64,000 nt of DNA, from positions 49,329 through 113,328 of the forward strand of contig DASVWZ010000292.1 of assembly GCA_036392935.1 (NCBI GenBank), in the 5' to 3' direction. The notes beneath the pieces are model-generated. The model was not told where the DNA came from and did no database searches. It saw nothing but the letters and a program-made list of their open reading frames with translations. Both the position numbers and the translations under genes were made by a program. The number at the start of each line of letters is the position of its first letter. The stretch's first letter is position 1. Of this stretch, positions 9,265 through 15,260 are shown piece after piece. This DNA is from DASVWZ01 sp036392935 (GTDB taxonomy: Bacteria > Acidobacteriota > Terriglobia > Terriglobales > Acidobacteriaceae).

Positions 9265-9300
9265 CCCACCGGATTTGCTCGCCGGGCGTAAAATAATCCC

Positions 9301-9537
9301 ATGAGTCCGGACGTTTCCGAACTGCTAAGAAAGGCCTTGGCTCTCCCGCCGGAGGCCCGTGCTGCGCTGGCCGGATCGCTGCTCGAAAGCCTCGACGATG
9401 CCGTTGACCCATCGGTCGAGGAAGCGTGGAAACACGAAATTGCGAGACGCCTCGAGGAACTGGATTCCGGCAAAGTAAAACCGATTCCATGGGCAGAGGC
9501 GCGGCGTCAGATTACCGCCCTGCTCAATGGCCGCTAA
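9301..9537 (+). CDS. Addiction-module antitoxin component (TIGR02574-like)
   Basis: 78 aa. Begins MSPDVSELLRKALALPPEAR; the pattern of N-terminal helix, LPPEAR(A)xLAGSLLESLDD, VEEAWKHEIARRLEELDSGKVKPIPWAEAR is diagnostic of the putative addiction module component family that accompanies RelE/ParE toxins. The toxin gene overlaps its 3' end by 11 bp, giving coupled expression. Direct repeats flank the pair. Confidence 0.92.
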   Translation: MSPDVSELLRKALALPPEARAALAGSLLESLDDAVDPSVEEAWKHEIARRLEELDSGKVKPIPWAEARRQITALLNGR

Positions 9538-9826
9538 GTCGCTGGACATTCAGCCGTCCGCACTCGCGGAACTCAAGTCTTCCATCCGTTGGTACCTGGA
9601 ACAAAACGAAGCCACTGCCGATAAGTTTGTCGAAGAGATAGATCGAGCCATTGACCTCGTCCTAGCGTCACCCCGACGTTGGCCGAAGAGTGACCTCGAC
9701 ACCAGGAAGTTTGTTCTCCGCCGTTTTCCTGAAGCGGTGATTTACCACGAAAGGAAATCAGTGGTCAGAATCTTGGCCATCGCCCACGGGCACCGCCAGC
9801 CTGGATATTGGAAAGACCGTTTGTAA
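9527..9826 (+). CDS. RelE/ParE-family toxin
   Basis: 99 aa. Family features: N-terminal LDIQPSALAELKSSIRWYLEQ helix, central FVEEIDRAIDLVLASPRRWPK, and the C-terminal strand FVLRRFPEAVIYHER...VRILAIAHGHRQPGYWKDR with the conserved arginine and H-x-R-x-P-x-YW ending. Starts inside the antitoxin gene (11-bp overlap). The sequence is closer to ParE (gyrase-directed) than to ribosome-dependent RelE, but target assignment is inference. Confidence 0.92.
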   Translation: MAAKSLDIQPSALAELKSSIRWYLEQNEATADKFVEEIDRAIDLVLASPRRWPKSDLDTRKFVLRRFPEAVIYHERKSVVRILAIAHGHRQPGYWKDRL

Positions 9827-9840
9827 CAGCGAATGTGGGC

Positions 9841-9924
9841 GGTGGCCCGGGTTCCGCGCAGCCGCAGGCGAGCTAACCCGGGAACGTCGAGTAAATCAAG
9901 ATCACCGGACGGTTTAAGGAATCC
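9841..9924 (+). repeat. Direct repeat, copy 2 (right flank of addiction module)
   Basis: Second copy of the 84-bp repeat described at 9181-9264, same orientation, beginning 14 bp after the toxin stop. Shared landmarks are GCCGCAGGCGA, CTAACCCGGGAACG, CGAGTAAATCAAGA and TTAAGGAATCC-like ends. Confidence 0.85.
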
Positions 9925-10012
9925 TCTGCACCCAGGTTAGACCAACAAAACCAGAGAAGTGAAAACCGTAGACGTTATATGATGGACCGCGAACCTGGGG
10001 CACCAGGTATGT

Positions 10013-10984
10013 ATGGCAGATCCCAAGGCGCAGCACTACGTCCCAAAGTTTTACTTGAAGGGATTCACCGATAAGAGCGGGGTGCTTTGGGTCTGCGAGA
10101 AGCACAAGCCCATCAGATCCTCCAAGCCAAAGGAAGAAGCAAATCGGCCCGATTACTACACTCACGTCTCCGGAGAAAAGCGCAACGAAATGGCTGAAGA
10201 CATCTTGAAGGAGCTGGAATCAAGAGCAGCCCCGATCATCCGCAAGCTGGCAAACCCACAGTACCTTCTTACACCCGAGAACGCGGCCCAAGTCATCATG
10301 TTCGTTGCCTTTCAATTTGCCCGGGTCCCAAGTTGGCGAGAACACCTCGACAGAATGGCCTCAGATCTGATGATGAACCACCTTCGTAAGGAGGCTGGCG
10401 ACAAAGAGAAGTTCTACCAGACCTGTGCGGAGATCGAAAACTCCAACGGCAAAAAGCTTGGACTGGACTTCGAGGAACTGCGGCAAGACGTAATACAAAA
10501 GAGGTTTGACATTCAACAGTCAACCGCATTCAACCTCGGTTCGATGGTCACATCTGCCGCGGGTATCGCCAAAGAGCTGGCAACCTGGGGGTACGAAGGC
10601 CTGTATGCTCCCGAGGGAAGCTTCTTCGTCACCTCTGACAGCCCCGTGTACACAGTTCAACCGGACGGAAACGGGATGGCATCGATTGGCATGGGCTTTG
10701 GCTGGCAAAATGTCGAGGTGTACTGCCCACTCAACAAACGAATGTGCTTCAGAATGAAAAGGGGCATTCAGCCGCGAGGCGTATTCGTAGATCTCGCGCA
10801 TGTGGATCAAATCAACACGCTGATGATGATGACAGCAACGCAGTACCTCTATTCTTCTCAGGGCTACAGGCGGATCGCACGCTTGTTCGATGAGCGGGGT
10901 TGCAAAATTCAGGCGGGTAAGAATGCTTTTCTGTCAGCGAGTGCGGCCGCCCAGCTTAAGGCGGAGGGCAAGCCTCTGAGGTAG
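10013..10984 (+). CDS. DUF4238 domain protein
   Basis: 323 aa. The N-terminus MADPKAQHYVPKFYLKGFTD carries the HYVPxFYLKxF signature that defines DUF4238 proteins, followed by VCEKHKPIR... and a mid-protein motif SFFVTSDSPVYTVQ that is also usual in the family (acidic, nuclease-like appearance). No signal peptide or membrane segment. Members are common in variable genome regions; the biochemical function is not established. Its setting between toxin-antitoxin genes and broken genes fits an accessory island. Confidence 0.85.
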   Translation: MADPKAQHYVPKFYLKGFTDKSGVLWVCEKHKPIRSSKPKEEANRPDYYTHVSGEKRNEMAEDILKELESRAAPIIRKLANPQYLLTPENAAQVIMFVAFQFARVPSWREHLDRMASDLMMNHLRKEAGDKEKFYQTCAEIENSNGKKLGLDFEELRQDVIQKRFDIQQSTAFNLGSMVTSAAGIAKELATWGYEGLYAPEGSFFVTSDSPVYTVQPDGNGMASIGMGFGWQNVEVYCPLNKRMCFRMKRGIQPRGVFVDLAHVDQINTLMMMTATQYLYSSQGYRRIARLFDERGCKIQAGKNAFLSASAAAQLKAEGKPLR

Positions 10985-11196
10985 TTCACTCCTCAAACTC
11001 CTCCGCTGAGGCGAGCGGACTGCCCCTTGAGTTTTTGCTGGGACCACCACGGCAAAAGGCGCCCGATCTTTCGCGCACCTTGCGAAGAGCCTGCCCTGCC
11101 CCTGCCGAAGGGTGGGGCACCATGGACCGAGACTCCTTCGATTTTGTGCCCTATAGGTTGACCCTCCGGCCTGTCCGGGGTTTCTTTAGATTTCCT

Positions 11197-11629
11197 CTAA
11201 ACCGTAAGGGATGCAGTGGCAATCGCCCGGAGCTTCGACAGGCTGATGGCGCGCCGTCCGTTTTTCTGCATCGCACCGGCCGCATCCCATGCGGGCTGAC
11301 CGGCCCCGTCGTATACGATCTCTGCCTCGTCCGGCGATACAATCCGGAGCACCACAAGTCGAACGCAACACGCATACATCGCCACGCTTTTTCCGGCGGT
11401 TTAGCTTTATCTGAACGTCCCCATTCGCGTCGAACGCGTCGTGTCCTGGCTTAGACATCGGGTACAGAGTCAGACCCAAGGCTTCTGCAGCAATTACTTC
11501 TCCGATGGAACCGACCAAGTGGCCGTCGGGGGTAAACTTTCGTCCTGGATAAAGGGCCTCCAGCTCAGCAGTAGCCTTATAAATCCGGGCGACAGGCTCA
11601 GGCAAAGGAACGCGCTTCGTCATGTCCAA
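11197..11629 (-). pseudogene. DUF6998-like protein gene with a one-base insertion
   Basis: The first part reads RVPLPEPVARIYKATAELEA, then YPGRKFTPDGHLVGSIGEV and KPGHDAFDANGDVQIKL, which fits the DUF6998-type fold (restriction-endonuclease-like appearance: GSIGEVIAAE, then D-x-QIK). Near 11397-11403 an extra base shifts the frame; the next frame continues TAGKSVAMYACCVRLVVLRI, then SPDEAEIVYDGAGQPAWDAA and ends ...LRAIATASLTV with a stop at 11197. The uncorrected frame would give a 147-aa product ending at 11186 with an unrelated Arg-rich tail. Function unknown. Confidence 0.7.
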
Positions 11630-11810
11630 ACATTAGCATTAGAAAACGCCGGCCGGGATCGGATGGCGACACTGTATCAAGTACGAAAACGCTTGGCACA
11701 AGCTCCCGCCGTAATTCTCGGGACACTCGAAAGCATGCGGCCAATCAAGCACGCCATCGACCAATGGCTTAGATTACAATGCCCAGCCAGAGCGTCAATG
11801 GAGGCGGCGT

Positions 11811-12455
11811 TTGAACGATAGGAGCACAGGACGGCAGATCCATGGGAGTCCCTCAGCACTAAAAAAGGCCAAAGCAGACAAGAAATTCGCATACGTTGTG
11901 GCCTTGGCGAGGGCGATAAATGCGCTCAACTCCGCTCATTCGCTCATGATGAGCACCGCCAACCGAAATACTCCTGAGGCCATACGCGACCGGATGAATG
12001 GCAACTTCTTCGTGTCTGGAATCCTCTATGAGACGCTGAGGCTGATACGCGCGATGAGTGGCGTTTTCAAGGGCGACAAGAGCTTTGAGACGAGCTTTCG
12101 ACTCGTACTCAAGGACACCTCCGTGCTGGCGCTGGAAAAGATGCATCTGAAATCGGCGAGACACGGCGGCGTGTTTCATTTTTCACCCGACAGATTTGCC
12201 GAGGCGATCGCGGAGTCGCCGATGACGGAGTGCGTATTCACGTCTTCAGGGCCTGGAGAGAAACGAGGCAGCGTTCACTACGAGTTTGCCGATCTCATCA
12301 CGGCGGAAATGATGGTGGGCAAGCGGATCGATGACGAGGCATCGGTGAACGAGATGTTTGTGAAGATGCTCGATCTCGTGCAGAAGATCACTGAACACTC
12401 AGAGAACTTTATTGCTGACCAGCTGAACGCGTGGGGGTTTGAGGTGCGTGCTTAA
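11811..12455 (+). CDS. Orphan helical protein of unknown function
   Basis: 214 aa from a TTG start preceded by GGAGG (11801-11805 region). Predicted mostly alpha-helical with a basic N-terminus (ALKKAKADKKFAYV) and a central region FFVSGILYETLRLIRAMSGVF. The overall look (helical, ~210 aa, RxxxxH-like positions not clear) recalls HEPN-type proteins, but no decisive motif is present. Same island as the DUF4238 protein; no partner gene is apparent. Confidence 0.65.
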   Translation: MNDRSTGRQIHGSPSALKKAKADKKFAYVVALARAINALNSAHSLMMSTANRNTPEAIRDRMNGNFFVSGILYETLRLIRAMSGVFKGDKSFETSFRLVLKDTSVLALEKMHLKSARHGGVFHFSPDRFAEAIAESPMTECVFTSSGPGEKRGSVHYEFADLITAEMMVGKRIDDEASVNEMFVKMLDLVQKITEHSENFIADQLNAWGFEVRA

Positions 12456-12538
12456 CTCGTTTCCCGACCATGCCTGACACACGCAGCCGGGCGCCCCACT
12501 CCCCGCGTTTTGTGCGATTGAGTGGGAATCAAATCTAA

Positions 12539-12586
12539 GCCCCGCAGGGGCTGCCGAAAGTAGCCCCGGGCTTCAGCCCGGGGGGA
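12539..12586 (+). repeat. GC-rich palindromic intergenic repeat
   Basis: Two adjacent perfect hairpins: AGCCCCGCAGGGGCT and CCCCGGGCTTCAGCCCGGGG. The latter type (gggcttcagccc) is a familiar dispersed intergenic element in acidobacterial genomes. No gene overlaps it. Confidence 0.7.
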
Positions 12587-12623
12587 CACACGCAAAAATG
12601 ATCATTTCCACTCTGCCGAAGGC

Positions 12624-12677
12624 GGTTGCCCTCAGCGCTGCGCGCTGACGAAAAAAAGCGCGCAGCGCGTAGGCAAC
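12624..12677 (+). repeat. Long inverted repeat (hairpin)
   Basis: GCGCTGCGCGCT (12635-12646) is the exact reverse complement of AGCGCGCAGCGC (12657-12668), with a 10-nt loop containing an A-run. Outer GTTGCC/GGCAAC arms extend the stem. Could act as a bidirectional terminator or be a dispersed repeat. Confidence 0.7.
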
Positions 12678-12912
12678 AATAAGAAGAAGGAGAACAGCCC
12701 AACATCGTTCAAACCGGTAGGCGAGCCAATGCCCTGAACGACCGCCGAGCCGCTCTTGAGCGTCGCGCCCTGGGCGACGCCATGAACGGCGAGGCCATCG
12801 CGCCCGCGAACCCAACCCCGCTCGCGGCCACTACGAGGACACATCGAACGTCGACGATACTTCCACAGTGTCATCGTCCCCAAGGCCCGGAGCCACGTTC
12901 CCGTCCGCCCCT

Positions 12913-12944
12913 TCTGCATTCTTCCTTCTAACTTCTGCCTTTCC
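12913..12944 (+). repeat. Dispersed repeat, copy 1 of 3 (TTCTGCATTCTTCC type)
   Basis: Segment CTTCTGCATTCTTCCTTCTA followed by ACTTCTGCCTT. Related copies at 13474-13503 (better conserved) and 14768-14800 (diverged). All three share orientation and lie in non-coding DNA. Confidence 0.65.
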
Positions 12945-13090
12945 GCCGGCGAGTGGCCCGGGTTCCGCGTAGGCGCAGGAGCTGCCTACTTCTTTTCCCG
13001 GATCGGGACGGTCTCCGAAATATTCCCTCTGCAAACGGGTCGCTCCGCGCGATAGCGCCCATAGAATCAAGCAAGGCAAACGCGTGTTTA

Positions 13091-13180
13091 GGAGGGTGCT
13101 GCCAGTGGGTACTGGACGCCGTTTGCCAGACGGTCGAGTGGTTCTCTGCAGCCACTAGGGTTCGACTCCCTTGCCCTCCT
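13091..13180 (+). tRNA. Non-canonical class II tRNA (8/4 branch, allo-tRNA type), anticodon GCC
   Basis: 90 nt folding as a cloverleaf: acceptor GGAGGGTG/TGCCCTCC (8 bp, 13091-13098 with 13172-13179, last two pairs G-T wobbles), D-stem CCAGT/ACTGG (5 bp) with only a 4-nt loop GGGT, anticodon stem GCCGT/ACGGT with loop TTGCCAG (GCC at 13125-13127, U33 and purine 37 present), long variable arm AGTGG/CCACT with a 10-nt loop, T-stem AGGG/CCCT of only 4 bp with a canonical TTCGACT loop, and unpaired T at 13180. CCA is not encoded. Eight plus four pairs give the usual 12-bp branch in an unusual split. 8/4 and 9/3 tRNAs have been described in Acidobacteria as possible suppressor or regulatory RNAs. 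Ordinary tRNA-Gly(GCC) has no long variable arm. Confidence 0.8.
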
Positions 13181-13208
13181 CGGGTCACTCGACACTGTAC
13201 CTCGGTGC

Positions 13209-13236
13209 TTGACAACCAAGATATTGCGCATATCAT
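13209..13236 (+). promoter_or_regulatory. Sigma70-type promoter between the unusual tRNA and its antisense segment
   Basis: TTGACA at 13209-13214 and TATCAT at 13231-13236 with a 16-bp spacer, close to the housekeeping consensus. Start of transcription would fall near 13242-13244, precisely where complementarity to the tRNA anticodon arm begins. Confidence 0.6.
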
Positions 13237-13242
13237 AAAGTT

Positions 13243-13305
13243 GTCTGGCAAACGGTGTTCTAGTATCTCGAAGCCCCCGGAGCGACGCTCGGGGGCTTTG
13301 GCTTT
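13243..13305 (+). ncRNA. Putative small RNA complementary to the tRNA anticodon arm
   Basis: Predicted ~60-nt transcript delimited by the promoter above and the terminator hairpin at 13271-13298. Its first 13 nt, GTCTGGCAAACGG (13243-13255), are a perfect reverse complement of tRNA positions 13119-13131, which include the 5' stem strand and the whole anticodon loop. Allowing G-U pairs the duplex covers 13114-13134 with 13240-13260 without a break. No ORF is present. Inferred role: antisense control of the tRNA, or, if co-transcribed, an alternative fold that abolishes the anticodon arm. No family assignment is known to me. Confidence 0.55.
13271..13304 (+). terminator. Intrinsic terminator
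   Basis: AAGCCCCCG...CGGGGGCTT forms a strong stem (arms 13271-13279 and 13290-13298, inner AGCG/CGCT pairs also possible) followed by an interrupted T-rich stretch (TTTGGCTTTT). Ends the presumed antisense RNA. Confidence 0.7.
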
Positions 13306-13473
13306 TCGCTACTTTCTTGATTTTGCCACCGGTCCGGTCCAACCTTTTTATTCTCGGCGGGTGGGGCGGCCTTCGCCTTGCCGGCGCTACCACTGCCGAG
13401 GTTGCCCCGTCCTTTGCGTTTTTTGCAAAAGGGCTTTGGTCGGAGATCTGGAACCACATCCCGCCCTGCCACT

Positions 13474-13503
13474 TCTGCATTCTTCCTCCTAACTTCCGCC
13501 TTG
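13474..13503 (+). repeat. Dispersed repeat, copy 2 of 3
   Basis: CTTCTGCATTCTTCCTCCTA followed by ACTTCCGCCTTGCCGCC, near-identical to 12913-12944. Flanking bases upstream (a CCCGTCC-like run and a GGAGC/GGAAC segment) also resemble the first copy, so the real unit may be about 60-80 bp. Confidence 0.65.
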
Positions 13504-13548
13504 CCGCCCCATACAATATTTCTCTCGCCCATTCGTCTACATCTATAA

Positions 13549-14136
13549 ATGGATGCAGCGCTCACCAGCGACTGGCAGATGATCGATCAAGATGGGCAAA
13601 TCTCCGAAGCCATTGCCCGCGATGAGCCCCGGCTCCGCCGCTTCATTCACCGCCGTGTGGCCGACCGCAGCGAAGCCGAAGACATCCTTCAGGATGTCTT
13701 CTACGAACTCGTTGAAGCCTATCGCCTCATGAAGCCGGTCGAGCAGGCCACTGCCTGGCTCTTCCGCGTCGCCCGCAATCGCATCATCGATCTCTTCCGC
13801 AAAAAGCAGCGCGAGGCCTCGAGAACCGCAACCGAGACGTTTTCGGAAGATGGCGCCCCGGTCTCATTGGAAGATCTTTTGCCATCTCCCGACGCCGGCC
13901 CCGACGCGGCCTTTGCCCGCAACATCCTGATCGAAGAGCTCGAACGCGCGCTCGACGAGTTGCCCGAAGAACAGCGCGAAGTCTTCGTCGCCCACGAAAT
14001 TATGGGCTACAGCTTCAAGGAATTATCCGGGCAGTCCGGCACCAGCGTAAACACTTTGCTCTCGCGCAAGCACTACGCCGTCAAATTTCTGCGCGAGCGC
14101 TTGCGCGCGATCTATGACGAATTCGAAAAACATTAG
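13549..14136 (+). CDS. ECF-type RNA polymerase sigma factor
   Basis: 195 aa. Region 2 spans roughly residues 20-90 (RLRRFIHRRVADRSEAEDIL, QDVFYELVEAYR, then AWLFRVARNRIIDLFRKKQR), and region 4 roughly 125-185 (LDELPEEQREVFVAHEIMGY, SFKELSGQSGTSVNTLLSRK) with the helix-turn-helix. The linker of ~35 acidic residues between them is normal for ECF factors. The next gene begins 9 bp after its stop and is probably its partner. No classic anti-sigma factor is adjacent. Confidence 0.93.
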   Translation: MDAALTSDWQMIDQDGQISEAIARDEPRLRRFIHRRVADRSEAEDILQDVFYELVEAYRLMKPVEQATAWLFRVARNRIIDLFRKKQREASRTATETFSEDGAPVSLEDLLPSPDAGPDAAFARNILIEELERALDELPEEQREVFVAHEIMGYSFKELSGQSGTSVNTLLSRKHYAVKFLRERLRAIYDEFEKH

Positions 14137-14145
14137 GAGTGTACT

Positions 14146-14502
14146 ATGGTGGGAAGAATCGTTGCAAAAATCGTGAAATTCATCATCTTCGGATTGATCT
14201 TTTTCACACTCTTCACTTTTGTAGTGAGAGGCTTATGGAACTGGCTCATGCCAGACCTTTTCGGCTGGCACGTCATCACCTTCTGGCAGGCGCTGGGACT
14301 GCTCGTCCTCTGCAAAATCCTCTTCGGCGGTTTCCGCGGAGGCCCGCACCGCAACTGGAACTGGCGCCGTCGTATGCGTGAACGCTGGAGTGCGATGAGC
14401 CCGGAGGAACGCGAGCACTTCCGCGATCGCATGCGCTCCCGCTGCGGCCCGTTCGGATCCTACGCTTCACCCGATCCGTCCGAACCCAAGCCCACCGCTT
14501 GA
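14146..14502 (+). CDS. Small membrane protein encoded with the ECF sigma factor
   Basis: 118 aa. Two transmembrane helices (residues ~9-28 and ~42-60), then a basic stretch GGPHRNWNWRRRMRERW and a CpxP/heavy-metal-sensor-like amphipathic segment SAMSPEEREHFRDRMRSRCG. The MSPEEREHFR-x-R pattern is shared by small proteins that partner ECF sigma factors in acidobacteria. It may sense envelope stress and modulate the sigma factor; that role is inferred from position only. Confidence 0.75.
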   Translation: MVGRIVAKIVKFIIFGLIFFTLFTFVVRGLWNWLMPDLFGWHVITFWQALGLLVLCKILFGGFRGGPHRNWNWRRRMRERWSAMSPEEREHFRDRMRSRCGPFGSYASPDPSEPKPTA

Positions 14503-15260
14503 TCTACGCGGACCGGATAGCGTCGCCTCATCCCGATTACCCCTCAGCTTCACGCTGAGCTTCCGATCCCAGGACACCACTCTGTTCGTCGTCCGAGAAT
14601 TCGACTGGATCGCGCCGCCGGAACACCCGTCGCGCCGGAGCGACGTCTTCGAATCGCGGCTCTGGCGCCAGGAGCAGCTCTTTTAGACTCGGAATTTTCG
14701 TACCCCTTCGCCCATCCATAAATCTTCGACCTCAAGTCTGCAATCAGCAATCCTCACCCGTCGCCATTTCTTCATTCTGCCTTCCAACTTCTGCCCTTTA
14801 AGGGGTGAAAAATCAGAACTAACGCAGGCCCAAACCGGCCAAAAAGTAACCCCTACCTCTAGTATACCGTGCCGTAGGGGGTAAACATGACACGTTTGCC
14901 AACTTTATATCCCTCATCCCATCATCGACATCCAGCCAATTTAGGGTAGAAAGGCCTCTTGCCATACTTTCGGCCTACAACCGCCAAACCTTACGTGGCC
15001 CCCCTCTCACAAGCCGCGAATTCCAACGCAAAAGCCCGGTCTACCACGCGGGCCAAGGACGTAGCCCAAGCTCCGCACACAGGCACAGGCGGTGGCCAAC
15101 AGGAGCTCATTTGCTTTACAAAAGTTAACTTACTGATTAACATACGACGCCCGCAACTACCATGTTTTCTATATTTTGATATATAACTATATTATTTATC
15201 AATAACTTAACGAGATATGGCAGCGCTCCGATCCTTTGTAATCAATATTTTAGGACGTTT
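14503..15260. other. Gene-free stretch
   Basis: 758 bp with no convincing ORF. It contains a diverged third copy of the dispersed repeat (14768-14800), an inverted repeat CCCCTAC/GTAGGGG (14850-14856 and 14874-14880), and a marked AT-rich island at about 15110-15215 (runs such as TATATTTTGATATATAACTA), in contrast to the GC-rich surroundings. The 3' end of the TPR gene (minus strand) closes it on the right. The AT-rich part could hold promoters of an unseen RNA or be a remnant of foreign DNA. Confidence 0.6.

Noticed and set aside
12573..13079. Several minus-strand ORFs in the repeat-rich stretch
   Set aside because: They consist of translated repeats (for example GGKAEVRRKNAEV-like) and hairpins, not conserved coding sequence.
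13091..13180. Ordinary selenocysteine tRNA (selC)
   Set aside because: The long variable arm and the 4-nt D-loop look similar, but the anticodon loop reads GCC rather than TCA and no selA/selB genes are in the window.
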